Notes: a model not told the origin generated them from the sequence alone. A stretch of DNA of 49,107 nt from Marinobacter sp. B9-2 (GCA_003030785.1 PYVH01000013.1:1-49107); one strand, 5' to 3'. Shown: positions 34,087 to 43,612, counted from the stretch's first letter. A program made the numbers and translations.

Positions 34087-35214
34087 TCAGAAACCCTTGA
34101 TGTCTTCCTCGGTAATGTAGCCAACCGTGTCGTTCATCATGTATTTCAGCTGGATGTCGAGGATAGCGCGTGCATCATCGTTCTTGTTTGCCCAGTTGAA
34201 CCAGATGGGAATGGCCGCTTTACGCCAGGTTTCCAGGTCTTCCTGGCTCAGACGGGTAACCGTGTCGCCATCTGCCTTGAACTTCTCCATCGCCTCGATA
34301 TTGCGGGCCTGAATAGCCAGATAGTGCTTCTGGGAGTAAATCCGAACCTCATCCTCAACAAGCTGCTGAAGCTCCGGTGAGATAGAGTTCCAGGCACGCA
34401 GGCTGACGGTCAGATCCATCAGATCCACCGGCTGGTAGATAGACATGACGCCTGGAGGTCCGAAGATGATGTAGTCGGTAACCTGGGAGAAGCCCAGTTC
34501 ATAGTTAACCGCAGGGCCTACAAAGTCTGCCGCATCAATGGTGCCTTTTTCGAGGGCCGGGAAGATATCTGAGCCCGGCAGACTGACAGTGGACACGCCG
34601 AACTGCTGGAACACCTCGGCAACCATGCCACCCGGGACACGGATCTTCATGCCCTTGAGATCTGCAAGGCTGTTGACCGGCTGCTTGGAGTGAATGATGT
34701 TGGCGTCGTGCTGGATGGGCCCAACATAGAACAGGCCGAACTTCTTGTAGATTTCCCGGGTCTTCTCCAGCATGCCCATGGAGTAAAACATGGTGTCCCA
34801 CTGATGAGGCTGATCAGGACCGGCTGGATAGGAGGACAGGAAGACAGAAGCGGGTATCTTACCGGCCCAGTACAGGGTGAACGGATTCATGCCCTGAAGA
34901 ACACCACTGCGTACCGAATCGAACAGGGAGTTGTTATCGGCGGCGACAGCCTTCGCCGGGAAGCACTGGAACTTCAGCTCTCCGCCAGACTTGGCTTCAA
35001 TACTCTTACACCACTCCTCGAAGAGCGTGTAGCCCACCGTGCCCGCGTCCCAGGTAGACTGGATTTTCCACGTAGTGGCAGCTTGAGCCTGACCTGCACC
35101 CATGAGCATTGCGCCGGCCAGAGTGGCGCCCATGGCGATTGTTTTAAGGAAACTTCTGCGAGGTGGGGTCTCGCCAGTGTCACACTTGGTTCGGATGTTA
35201 TTGTTGGAATTCAT
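34087..35214 (-). CDS. dctP: TRAP transporter substrate-binding protein (DctP type)
   Basis: This is the periplasmic ligand-binding subunit, 375 residues, the first gene of the glc-TRAP unit. The N-terminal signal contains RRSFLK (19-24), a twin-arginine-like motif, followed by a hydrophobic core and cleavage near AQAA. KGMKIRVPGG (about 182-191) includes the arginine that binds the ligand carboxylate. The sequence resembles TakP-type proteins for monocarboxylic 2-oxo or 2-hydroxy acids. Given the neighbours, glycolate, lactate or glyoxylate is the likely ligand, but this is an inference. CGGAG precedes the ATG. Confidence 0.93.
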   Translation of the reverse strand: MNSNNNIRTKCDTGETPPRRSFLKTIAMGATLAGAMLMGAGQAQAATTWKIQSTWDAGTVGYTLFEEWCKSIEAKSGGELKFQCFPAKAVAADNNSLFDSVRSGVLQGMNPFTLYWAGKIPASVFLSSYPAGPDQPHQWDTMFYSMGMLEKTREIYKKFGLFYVGPIQHDANIIHSKQPVNSLADLKGMKIRVPGGMVAEVFQQFGVSTVSLPGSDIFPALEKGTIDAADFVGPAVNYELGFSQVTDYIIFGPPGVMSIYQPVDLMDLTVSLRAWNSISPELQQLVEDEVRIYSQKHYLAIQARNIEAMEKFKADGDTVTRLSQEDLETWRKAAIPIWFNWANKNDDARAILDIQLKYMMNDTVGYITEEDIKGF

Positions 35215-35323
35215 CGAAACGTCTCCGTTGGCTTTGTTGTTATGAGCGTCATAGCAACGCCGGCACTGGCCGACATTGGATTGATATTCGTCGGCAATGC
35301 GGGTTTAGTCCAGTTCGGGGGCC

Positions 35324-35338
35324 ACTGGTCTGACCAGT
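35324..35338. promoter_or_regulatory. Operator 1 for the FadR-family regulator
   Basis: ACTGGTCTGACCAGT is a perfect palindrome around one base. TGGTC-N-GACCA closely matches operators of FadR-family (PdhR/LldR/GlcC) regulators. It lies 110 bases upstream of dctP and 118 bases, centre to centre, from the second copy. Confidence 0.75.
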
Positions 35339-35442
35339 TTTTGAAGTATTAAAAATGGACGAAATACTCTGAATCGGCCATATTTAACGGGCTCGGACGC
35401 ACATCAGTTGCCAATGGAAATACCCACAAACAGAAGCAATCA

Positions 35443-35455
35443 CTGGTCAGACCAG
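35443..35455. promoter_or_regulatory. Operator 2 for the FadR-family regulator
   Basis: CTGGTCAGACCAG is a perfect 13-base palindrome with the same half-sites as operator 1. It lies 21 bases before the regulator ATG, which suggests autoregulation. Confidence 0.75.
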
Positions 35456-35476
35456 AGAGCGCAAACAGGCACTCAA

Positions 35477-36235
35477 ATGGCAATCTCCCAGGAAATCTCA
35501 TACCGGCTGGAGCGCCTCATACTCGACGGCGGGCTCGCTCCGGAGCAGAAAATCCCGTCCGAACGTCAGCTGGCAACGCGGCTGGGCGTGTCCCGCGCGG
35601 TCATTCGCGAAGCCCTCCATGAGCTCCAGGGGCGCGGCGTGATCGAAACCCGCCACGGCAAGGGTTCATTTGTTGCGAGCATGGTTCCCGGCGCCAACGA
35701 GCTCGGGGAACACAGTCCCCTGATGCATCTTTTCGAGGGGCACCCCCGAACGCTGTTCGATCTTCTGGAAGTTCGGGAGCAACTGGAAGGCCAGGCGGCG
35801 TACCTGGCCGCACAGCGGGCAACCCGGCTGGACCGGCATCGCATCACCAAGGCCTTTCGCGCCCTTGAAGACACCGATCCGCTGAGCAATGCCCGGCTCG
35901 ACCACGGTTTTCACCTGGCGATTGTGGAGGCATCCCATAATCCGGTTCTGGTGCATGTGCTCAATAGCCTGAAAAACATGATGCTGTTGACCGTTCAGGC
36001 CTCGGTTGCCAACCTGAACCCAAGAGAAGAAATGCGTAAGAAAATCGTCCGCCAGCACCGACAGCTTTATGAAGCCGTGATTGCCGGCAAACCGGCCAAT
36101 GCCCAGAAAGTGGCGATGGCCCATGTGCGTTTTGTGAGCGACGCCATGAGAGACATGGAGAAAGATGGCGGCACACTTATCAGGCTGCCAGTCAATCAGG
36201 AAGCGGCTAATGAATATTCCCGGGCCGGCACCTGA
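35477..36235 (+). CDS. FadR-family (GntR) transcriptional regulator, GlcC/LldR-like
   Basis: This is a 252-residue DNA-binding protein: an N-terminal winged helix (about 8-72, with PSERQLATRLGVSRAVIREAL) and a C-terminal FCD ligand domain (about 90-230). The FCD fold often binds carboxylates through a metal. It is divergent from the glc-TRAP unit and should control it and itself through the two TGGTC-N-GACCA boxes. I chose the ATG at 35477 because operator 2 would otherwise fall inside the gene; an ATG at 35408 is possible. The inducer is probably glycolate or a related acid (inferred). Confidence 0.9.
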   Translation: MAISQEISYRLERLILDGGLAPEQKIPSERQLATRLGVSRAVIREALHELQGRGVIETRHGKGSFVASMVPGANELGEHSPLMHLFEGHPRTLFDLLEVREQLEGQAAYLAAQRATRLDRHRITKAFRALEDTDPLSNARLDHGFHLAIVEASHNPVLVHVLNSLKNMMLLTVQASVANLNPREEMRKKIVRQHRQLYEAVIAGKPANAQKVAMAHVRFVSDAMRDMEKDGGTLIRLPVNQEAANEYSRAGT

Positions 36236-36390
36236 GCATGGCAAAAAGCTTGCATTGAACAATCATTCGACCACAATGTCATGCAGCGAACGGCGGTGAA
36301 ATTCGGTAAAACGCTCTCTTTAAGGGATTGATTTCCGTATCCACAGTCCGTAAAACATGCGCCTTTGAATTACAGCCCCAGGAGTCACCC

Positions 36391-37161
36391 ATGGCGGACC
36401 AGTCGCCTTTGATCTGCAGGGACATTCACAAGACCTTTGACCAGCTTGAAGTGCTCAAAGGTATTTCACTGGAGACCCGCAAAGGCGACGTGGTTTCCCT
36501 GATCGGCAGCTCCGGCTCCGGCAAGAGCACCCTCCTGCGTTGTATAAACCTGCTGGAAACCCCCACTTCCGGCGACATTATCGTGCACGGCGACCCAATA
36601 AAGTTCACGACCAACCGCAGGGGCGAACGCATTCCCGCGGATAACAAGCAGGTTGAGCTGATCCGCGCCAAACTTTCCATGGTGTTCCAAAGCTTCAATC
36701 TCTGGTCTCACATGACGGTGCTGGAGAACATCGTTGAAGCGCCGATCCACGTGCTCAAGGTTCCCAAGAAGGAAGCCATCGAGCGCGCGGAAGCCTATCT
36801 GAACAAGGTGGGCATCTACGAGCGCAAGGACTACTACCCGGCCCAGATGTCCGGTGGCCAGCAGCAGCGGGCGGCTATTGCCCGGGCCCTGGCCATGGAA
36901 CCGGAAGTCATGCTGTTTGACGAACCCACGTCGGCGCTGGACCCTGAGCTGGTGGGGGAAGTACTGAAGGTTATGCAAAGCCTGGCCGAGGAAGGCCGCA
37001 CCATGATCGTGGTTACCCACGAAATGGCGTTCGCAAGGGATGTGTCGAGTCAGGTCCTGTTTTTGCATCAGGGCGTGATCGAGGAACAGGGTACCCCCGA
37101 AAAAGTGTTTGATCACCCGGATTCGGAACGCATGAAGCAGTTCCTGACTCCCAACTTCTGA
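36391..37161 (+). CDS. aotP: Arginine/ornithine ABC transporter ATP-binding protein
   Basis: This is the ATPase of a polar-amino-acid importer, 256 residues. Walker [10 protein letters not shown] is at 39-47, followed by the signature MSGGQQQR and Walker [14 protein letters not shown]. The length and the insertion after TSGDIIVHG resemble HisP/AotP. AGGAG lies before the ATG. It is first of four transporter genes and is followed by astE, so arginine or ornithine is the likely cargo. Confidence 0.93.
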   Translation: MADQSPLICRDIHKTFDQLEVLKGISLETRKGDVVSLIGSSGSGKSTLLRCINLLETPTSGDIIVHGDPIKFTTNRRGERIPADNKQVELIRAKLSMVFQSFNLWSHMTVLENIVEAPIHVLKVPKKEAIERAEAYLNKVGIYERKDYYPAQMSGGQQQRAAIARALAMEPEVMLFDEPTSALDPELVGEVLKVMQSLAEEGRTMIVVTHEMAFARDVSSQVLFLHQGVIEEQGTPEKVFDHPDSERMKQFLTPNF

Positions 37162-37260
37162 CACTCGGTGCTATCTTGAACCGGTGAAAAATAAAATGCT
37201 GGAACCAAAAACTTCCATCAAAAATAAAGCCCAAAAGGCAAACCACTGGAGAAGTGACAC

Positions 37261-38013
37261 ATGAAAAAAATGATTTTTGCAGCAAGCTGCGCCCTCGCCC
37301 TGATTGCTGGTGGCGCACAGGCCCAGGAACGGGATCTGCGTATCGCCTTCGACGTGCCCTACGAGCCGTTTGAGTACAAAGACGAAAATGGCGAACTGAC
37401 CGGTTTCGAAGTGGAACTGGCCGAAGCCATGTGCGAAGAAATGAACGCCAACTGCGAATTCGTGATCCAGGCATGGGACGGCATGATCCCGGGCCTGCTG
37501 GCACGCAAGTTTGATCTGATCATGTCGTCCATGTCCATCACGCCGGAGCGCGCAGAGCGGGTTCTGTTCTCCGAGCCGTATTACAACACCCCGGGTGGCT
37601 GGTTCGGCCCTGAGAGCTTCAACACCGACGTCACCGACATGGATGCGATGGAAGGCAAGACCGTCGGCGTTCAGCGCGGCACCACCATGGACACCTACGT
37701 CACCGAAAACATGGGTGGCATTGTCAACATCAAGCGTTACACCACCGCCGATGACATGGTTCTGGACCTCGAAGGCCAGCGTCTGGACGTTGTGTTCGTA
37801 GACTATCCGGTTGGCGAGCAGACCGTCCTCACCAAGGAAGGCTTCAAGGAAGTCGGTGAGCCGGTCAAGCTGGGTCAGGGCGTGGGTGTTGCCATGCGCC
37901 AGCGCGATACCGAGCTTGCCGAAGAAGTGAACGCTGCCCTTCGCACCCTGAAGGAAGATGGTACCTACGACACCATCATGCAGAAGTACTTCGCTTACGA
38001 CATCAAGATGTAA
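37261..38013 (+). CDS. aotJ: Arginine/ornithine-binding periplasmic protein
   Basis: This is the periplasmic binding protein of the importer, 250 residues. A signal peptide (1-21, ending GAQA) is followed by DLRIAFDVPYEPFEYKDENG (25-44), the usual opening of family 3 binding proteins. The RIAFD and DVVFVDYPVG segments fit the HisJ/ArgT group. GGAG precedes the ATG. The gap before it (99 bases) is A-rich and has no clear terminator. Confidence 0.93.
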   Translation: MKKMIFAASCALALIAGGAQAQERDLRIAFDVPYEPFEYKDENGELTGFEVELAEAMCEEMNANCEFVIQAWDGMIPGLLARKFDLIMSSMSITPERAERVLFSEPYYNTPGGWFGPESFNTDVTDMDAMEGKTVGVQRGTTMDTYVTENMGGIVNIKRYTTADDMVLDLEGQRLDVVFVDYPVGEQTVLTKEGFKEVGEPVKLGQGVGVAMRQRDTELAEEVNAALRTLKEDGTYDTIMQKYFAYDIKM

Positions 38014-38064
38014 ATCTGCCGAGGGGTGGCCCGTTGGGGCCGCCCCTGCTTACCGGACTTTCCC

Positions 38065-38769
38065 ATGCTTGATCTGAAAGGCTATGGCCCGGCCCTGATG
38101 GATGGGGCAATAGTCACCATTGAACTGGCCTTCCTGTCTCTTGCTCTCTCGGTTGCCCTGGGACTGATTGGCGCGTCTGCCAAACTGTCGCAAAGCCGGG
38201 TTGCCAAAGGTATCGCGACCACCTACACCACTCTGATTCGTGGCGTGCCCGATCTGGTCATGATGCTGTTGTTCTACTATGGCGGCCAGGTTGCAGTGAA
38301 TATGCTCTCGGATTACATCTGGGAAACTTACGAGATCGACTTTTTCTTTCAGTTCGACCCGTTTATCTCCGGCGTTGTAACGATCGGGCTGATTTTCGGC
38401 GCCTATATGACCGAAACTTTCCGGGGCGCGTTCCTGGCTGTTGAAACCGGCCAGATTGAGGCTGCCCGGGCCTATGGTTTTACCCGTTTTCATACCTTCC
38501 GCAGAATCATGCTGCCGCAGATGCTGCGCCATGCCCTGCCCGGTCTGGGCAACAACTGGCAGGTTCTGCTGAAGACCACCGCCCTGGTTTCGATCATTGG
38601 CCTGACCGACATGGTTCGTGTGGCGGAGGAAGCCGCCAAGGCGGAGCGCATGCCGTTCCACTTTTTCATTCCGGTGGCATTTGTCTATCTGGCCCTTACG
38701 GCGGGGTCTGAGCTGTTCATCAAGTGGCTCGATAAACGGGCCAATGTCGGCGTGGTTCAGGGGGGTTAA
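38065..38769 (+). CDS. aotQ: Arginine/ornithine ABC transporter permease (HisQ-like)
   Basis: This is one of two inner-membrane permease subunits, 234 residues with five helices. The cytoplasmic EAARAYGFTRFHTFRRIMLPQ segment contacts AotP. I took the ATG at 38065 (MLDLKGYG); the open frame continues back to 38026 but that stretch is the intergenic leader after aotJ. The ribosome site is weak. The next permease begins 3 bases after the stop. Confidence 0.92.
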   Translation: MLDLKGYGPALMDGAIVTIELAFLSLALSVALGLIGASAKLSQSRVAKGIATTYTTLIRGVPDLVMMLLFYYGGQVAVNMLSDYIWETYEIDFFFQFDPFISGVVTIGLIFGAYMTETFRGAFLAVETGQIEAARAYGFTRFHTFRRIMLPQMLRHALPGLGNNWQVLLKTTALVSIIGLTDMVRVAEEAAKAERMPFHFFIPVAFVYLALTAGSELFIKWLDKRANVGVVQGG

Positions 38770-38772
38770 CGG

Positions 38773-39495
38773 ATGCCTGATTTCATTGCCGAGTGGCTGA
38801 ACCAGAACGAAATCTTTACTGCCATGACCCTCATGGAATACTGGGATGGCATGGTTACCACCGTGCACCTGGTGTTCCTGTCCCTGGTAATCGGTTTGCT
38901 GGTGGCGGTCCCGCTGGCCATCCTCCGGACGGTTCGCAATCCGTTCGTGTCTGGCCCGGTGTGGCTTTACACCTATCTTTTCCGCGGCACGCCGTTGCTG
39001 ATCCAGCTTTACATCATTTATTACGGGCTGGCCCAGATTGAGGGCATACAGGAAACCTTCTGGTGGGAGATTTTCCGGGAGCCCTTCTACCCTGCCCTGC
39101 TGGCGTTCACGCTGAACACGGCGGCCTATACCACGGAGATTATCCGCGGGGCCATTGTGTCGACGCCCCACGGTGAGATTGAGGCGGCCCAGGCCTATGG
39201 CATGAACTGGTTTATGCGCATGCGGCGCATTGTGTTGCCCAGTGCTGCGCGGCGAGGGGTGCAGGCGTATTCCAACGAGGTGATCTTCATGCTGCATGCC
39301 AGTGCTATTGCCAGTGTGGTGACCATCGTGGATCTGACCGGGGCGGCCCGTAACATTTACTCCCGGTTCTATGCGCCGTTTGATGCGTTTATCTTTGTGG
39401 CGCTTTGCTATATGGCGCTGACCTTTATTCTGGTGTTCGCCTTCCGCAAACTCGAAAATCATCTGCTGAAGCATCAGCGGCCGGTGAACGGCTGA
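38773..39495 (+). CDS. aotM: Arginine/ornithine ABC transporter permease (HisM-like)
   Basis: This is the second permease subunit, 240 residues. The EAAQAYGMNWFMRMRRIVLP loop is the ATPase-contact motif, and YLFRGTPLLIQLYIIYYGL near residue 72 is typical of HisM-like permeases. It forms the membrane channel with AotQ. astE follows after 72 bases on the same strand. Confidence 0.93.
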   Translation: MPDFIAEWLNQNEIFTAMTLMEYWDGMVTTVHLVFLSLVIGLLVAVPLAILRTVRNPFVSGPVWLYTYLFRGTPLLIQLYIIYYGLAQIEGIQETFWWEIFREPFYPALLAFTLNTAAYTTEIIRGAIVSTPHGEIEAAQAYGMNWFMRMRRIVLPSAARRGVQAYSNEVIFMLHASAIASVVTIVDLTGAARNIYSRFYAPFDAFIFVALCYMALTFILVFAFRKLENHLLKHQRPVNG

Positions 39496-39567
39496 CTTCC
39501 ATGCGTTTTAACTAGGTGCCCGGGCAGGCAATACCCTGCCCGCCCCCAGACCTGTTTCGGGGCTTCT

Positions 39568-40626
39568 ATGTCGGCAAAACAAGACCTGTTCGGAACGAAC
39601 TCTGACTGGCTTTCCCATACCCTCGACAACGCGGAAGCGTCACTTCCTGAAACCAAAACCCTCCTCCCCGATGGCACCCGTATCAGCCGCAAGGCCGTTG
39701 GCGTTCTGGACATCGTGCCTCCTGCAGGCCGCAGCAATCCGAATACCGAGGCAATCATCATTTCAGCGGGTGTTCATGGAAACGAGACCGCGCCGATTGA
39801 GGTTCTGAACGGGCTGGTTTCCGAGCTGATCGAGGGCCAATGGGAGCTTGCCTGTCCGGTGCTGCTGATTCTCGGGAATCCACCAGCGATGGTGGCCGGG
39901 GAGCGGTTTATGGAGGTGAATCTGAACCGGCTGTTCGATGGCGCTCATGGGCGGAGCGAGTATAAAGGGCTGGCCGAGGCTGAGCGGGCGCAGGAGCTTG
40001 AGGAGGCTTGCCGGCAGTTTGCCATGGCAAATCCCCGGGCGCTTTCTCACTACGATCTGCACACGGCCATTCGCCCGTCTCATCGCGAGCGGTTTGCGCT
40101 GTATCCGTATGTTGAGAGTCGAACGGTCCCGGTAGATCAGTGTGATTTTCTGCTGGAGGCGGAGGTGGAGACGCTTCTGCTGCAGCATAAAGCGGGTACG
40201 ACGTTTTCGTCGTTTTCCTCGTCGCTGCTAAGGGCGGAGAGCTTTACCGTGGAGCTGGGTAAGGTGCGGCCGTTTGGGCAGAATGATCTGGGACGTTTCT
40301 CGGGTATCCGTGATGCGTTGCGGCGACGGTTCCGTGGGCTTTCGGCGCCAGCCCGTAAACCACCGTTTGATCACCTGACGGTGTTCGAGGTGGTGCATGA
40401 GATTCTGAACACCGGGAAGAGCTTCCGTTTCCATATTCCGGACGATGTGGCCAATTTCACCGAGTACCAGCCCGGCACGGTCATCTGGGAGGATGATGAA
40501 ACCAGCTACCGGGTGGGGCATTCGCCGGAGGCGATTATTTTCCCCAACCCGGATGTTCCTGTGGGGCACCGGGTGGGGTTGATGGTCAGGCCGGGGCGTT
40601 TTCAGGTTCCGGTACGCTGGCTCTGA
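39568..40626 (+). CDS. astE: Succinylglutamate desuccinylase
   Basis: AstE performs the last step of the succinyltransferase pathway, splitting N-succinylglutamate into glutamate and succinate. It is a 352-residue zinc enzyme with ligands His70 and Glu73 (GVHGNETAP) and His165 (YDLHTAIRPS), and the catalytic Glu229 (TVELGKVRPFG). It is encoded after the importer genes and is convergent with the RND gene, overlapping it by 41 bases. The other ast genes lie 5 kb away on the opposite strand. Confidence 0.95.
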   Translation: MSAKQDLFGTNSDWLSHTLDNAEASLPETKTLLPDGTRISRKAVGVLDIVPPAGRSNPNTEAIIISAGVHGNETAPIEVLNGLVSELIEGQWELACPVLLILGNPPAMVAGERFMEVNLNRLFDGAHGRSEYKGLAEAERAQELEEACRQFAMANPRALSHYDLHTAIRPSHRERFALYPYVESRTVPVDQCDFLLEAEVETLLLQHKAGTTFSSFSSSLLRAESFTVELGKVRPFGQNDLGRFSGIRDALRRRFRGLSAPARKPPFDHLTVFEVVHEILNTGKSFRFHIPDDVANFTEYQPGTVIWEDDETSYRVGHSPEAIIFPNPDVPVGHRVGLMVRPGRFQVPVRWL

Positions 40627-43612
40627 TCAGTTGGGTACATACCGCCGGGATCACCAGCAGGGTCAGCAGGGTGGAGGCCAGCAAACCTGAGATAATGGCC
40701 CAGGCCATGGGTGGCCACAAGGTGGAGCTGGAGAACGCCAGGGGCAGCAGACCGGCCACGGTGGTTGCCGTCGTCAGCAGTATCGGGCGGGTGCGCTGTT
40801 CTGCCGCGCTGCGCATGGCATCCCTGATGTCCTTTCCTTTCTCCAGTTCCCGATCCATGACATCCAGAAGCACAATGGCGTTGTTCACCACGATACCAAC
40901 CAGGGCAATAACCCCCAGCAGGGACTGGAAACCGAAGGGGGAACCGGAAAGCACCAAACCCGGGAAGATACCGACGGCAGCCAGCGGTACCGTCAACAGG
41001 ATAATCCCGACCCGGCGGAAGGAATTGAACTGCAGCAGCAGGAAAAACAGCAGCAACAGCATGCCGATCGGTGCCGCTGTCAGCAACGCCGTATTGGCCT
41101 CACCTGAACCTTCGGCATCACCGCCCAGTTCCATGCGTGTGCCCGGCGGCAGGGGCGTCTTGTCAAGGGCTGCGTACAGGCCCTCCAGGGCCTGACTGAA
41201 GCTGTAGCCGGTTTCCAGGTTCGCCGTTACCGTGTTCATTCTGACGCCATCGCGCAGGTACCGGGCGGCGGGTTCCCAGGTGGTAGATACACTGGCTACC
41301 GCCGACAGGGGCACGGCATCCCCGCGATCATTGTAGATGTTGACGGACAGCAGGCGTGAGAGCGACAGCGCAGTGCCTTCCCGGGACCGCAGTACCAGGG
41401 GAATGGGGTCCTCTTCCTGGCGATAGCGCTCGGCCACCACACCGAAACTCTGGCCATAAAGGCTTTCGGCCACATCGGCGCGGGTCAGGCGGTACCGGGC
41501 CGCAGTGGCGTCGTCGACGTTAATCGCGATGCTGGGCACGCCGATATCCAGATCATGGCGCACATCAACCGTGCCCTCAACACCCCGCAGAATACCGAAG
41601 ACCTGTTCCACTGCCCTGGCCCGGGTGTTGTCGCTGGCGTGATAGATCCGAATTTCCACCGGCGCGGCCCTCGGCGGCCCCTGCCCGAGCACACCCACGG
41701 TCACGTCCAGCTCCGGCATCTGCTCGTTTACATGCGCGCGTATCCAGCGGGTCATATCGGCGGTGTCTTCAAGGGTTGGTGTGGTGACAACGAGTCTGGC
41801 GCGGTTCGGAGCCTGAGGTGCCTCCTGGAGATTGTAATAGAATGACGGCCCGGTGTAGCCCACAAACCGGTGCACCGCCAGGGCATCGGGCCGGGCCCGG
41901 ATAGCCCTCTCAAGGACTGCCGTTGCGTCCGAGGTGCGGGACTGGTCAGTACCCTCGGGCATGTGAACTTCAACGATGACTCTGGGGCGATCAGCATTCG
42001 GGAAGAACTGCCGTGCCATAAAAGGCGTCATGGCCAGACTGATGGCGACCAGAACGGTGCCGGCGGCAATCAGGCGTCCGGGGTGCCGGGCAACCAGGCT
42101 GCCCAGAAAACGGGCCAGCCCCGTAAACCTGTCCTCTCTGCTTTTCCGCGTTGGCTTCAGGAACTTCGCAGCCAACAGGGGTACAGCGGAAATAGCCAGC
42201 AGATAGCTGACCGAAAGGGTCAGCATGATCATCACCGGCACCCCCCGGGTGAAATCGGCGGTACCGCCCTTGGACAGCAACAAAGGCAAAAACGCCGCCA
42301 GAGTGGTGCCGGTTGAGGCACCCAGAGGGCCGGCCAGTTCAGTCACCGCCTTACGCAAAGCATCGAGGCGACGCACCCCTTCATCCAGGTGTCCCTGGAT
42401 ACTCTCAACAATCACGATGGCGTTATCAATCAGGATGCCGAGGGAAATTACCATACCAATCACGGCAATCTGATGCAGAACGCCGCCGCCCAGATCATAG
42501 AGCCCGACACTGATCAACGCCACCATGGGCAGTATGGATGCGACCAGCAGGCCCATGCGGATACCCATGCCGGTGAACACCACCGCAACGATGATCAGCA
42601 CAGAGAGCACCAGGCTCCAGGCCAGGTTGTCCAGCCGGTCCTCCACCTTGTCGGGCTGGAAGAACATTTCCCGGATCTCGTAGGGCTCAAACTCTGCGCG
42701 AATCCGGTCCACCCGTTCCCGTACCCGCTGGCCAAACCGGATTGCATCGGTGCTGCCCTCTTCCATGATGATGGAAACCAGCACAACCCGCTCGCCATCG
42801 TACCAGGTTTCCGGCTGCCGGGGTTCCGCTGGTCCGCGCCAGACATCCGCCGTTGCCGCGAGGGGCACCTGGGAGCCGTCAGGCAGTTCTACAGGCGTAG
42901 CGCGAATGGCGTCAATATCGGCAAATTCGCTGTTGGGAAGCACCGACAGGCGGCGGCCATTGACCACCACGAAGCCGCCGGGGATGGTCTGGTTGCGCCG
43001 CGCCAGCGTGTCCAGCACCCGGGCCGGGGAAATGCCCAGGCGGTAAAGCGCGGCATCATCCAGGGCCAGGGTGACCTGTTCATCGGCATCCCCTTCCAGT
43101 GCAATCCGGGAAACACCCGGAATATCTGACAGGTTCTGCTTCAGCCGCTCGGCAACCTCCGTTAGTTCCGTGACCGACGGCGAGCCACCTACGGCCATGA
43201 CAATTGCAGGATTGTCGATCAGGCGGTCATCCAGCACCATTTGCCCCACATCATCCGGAAAGTCCTGCCGCGCCCGCTCCATGGCCTGGCGCACCCGATC
43301 CCAGGCTGGGTCGGTGTCATAGATGGTATCGTTCAGGCGCAGCCGGACAATGGCCACCCCGGTGCGGGCGGTCGCCTGGGAGAAATCGACCTCTTCCACT
43401 TGGCGAAGCTCGTCCACCAGCGGCTGCAATACAAGCCGCTCCACAGCATCGGCGCTGGCGCCCGGGTAGTTAATACTGATCAGCCCCGCCCGGTAAGGAA
43501 ACGACGGATCTTCCTGACGTGGCATGGTGCTGTACGCCGCAATGCCAAGAAGGCAGAGCATGGCAACAACCATCCCGAGAAGTCGCTGGCAGTTCAGGAG
43601 CCGACGAGTCAT
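40586..43612 (-). CDS. RND efflux transporter permease
   Basis: This is a 1008-residue inner-membrane RND pump with the standard duplicated topology: a helix, a large periplasmic loop, five or six helices, and the same again. The fourth-helix proton motif reads GILIDNAIV with Asp396-Asn397 where AcrB has Asp-Asp; the tenth helix has VVNNAIV (Asn910-Asn911) where AcrB has a lysine. This fits a known large subgroup of the HAE-type pumps. Substrate unknown. The start overlaps the stop of the adaptor gene as TGATG. No outer-membrane channel gene is present here. Confidence 0.93.
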   Translation of the reverse strand: MTRRLLNCQRLLGMVVAMLCLLGIAAYSTMPRQEDPSFPYRAGLISINYPGASADAVERLVLQPLVDELRQVEEVDFSQATARTGVAIVRLRLNDTIYDTDPAWDRVRQAMERARQDFPDDVGQMVLDDRLIDNPAIVMAVGGSPSVTELTEVAERLKQNLSDIPGVSRIALEGDADEQVTLALDDAALYRLGISPARVLDTLARRNQTIPGGFVVVNGRRLSVLPNSEFADIDAIRATPVELPDGSQVPLAATADVWRGPAEPRQPETWYDGERVVLVSIIMEEGSTDAIRFGQRVRERVDRIRAEFEPYEIREMFFQPDKVEDRLDNLAWSLVLSVLIIVAVVFTGMGIRMGLLVASILPMVALISVGLYDLGGGVLHQIAVIGMVISLGILIDNAIVIVESIQGHLDEGVRRLDALRKAVTELAGPLGASTGTTLAAFLPLLLSKGGTADFTRGVPVMIMLTLSVSYLLAISAVPLLAAKFLKPTRKSREDRFTGLARFLGSLVARHPGRLIAAGTVLVAISLAMTPFMARQFFPNADRPRVIVEVHMPEGTDQSRTSDATAVLERAIRARPDALAVHRFVGYTGPSFYYNLQEAPQAPNRARLVVTTPTLEDTADMTRWIRAHVNEQMPELDVTVGVLGQGPPRAAPVEIRIYHASDNTRARAVEQVFGILRGVEGTVDVRHDLDIGVPSIAINVDDATAARYRLTRADVAESLYGQSFGVVAERYRQEEDPIPLVLRSREGTALSLSRLLSVNIYNDRGDAVPLSAVASVSTTWEPAARYLRDGVRMNTVTANLETGYSFSQALEGLYAALDKTPLPPGTRMELGGDAEGSGEANTALLTAAPIGMLLLLFFLLLQFNSFRRVGIILLTVPLAAVGIFPGLVLSGSPFGFQSLLGVIALVGIVVNNAIVLLDVMDRELEKGKDIRDAMRSAAEQRTRPILLTTATTVAGLLPLAFSSSTLWPPMAWAIISGLLASTLLTLLVIPAVCTQLIRASVPEPENAPA

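Noticed and set aside
35215-35290. Sigma-54 promoter upstream of dctP
   Set aside because: The GG and GC doublets are not at the required spacing and the -24 element does not match.
36236-36390. ArgR box upstream of the arginine importer
   Set aside because: A TGTCATGCAG stretch is present, but it does not fit the TGTCGC-N8-AA pattern known from Pseudomonas.
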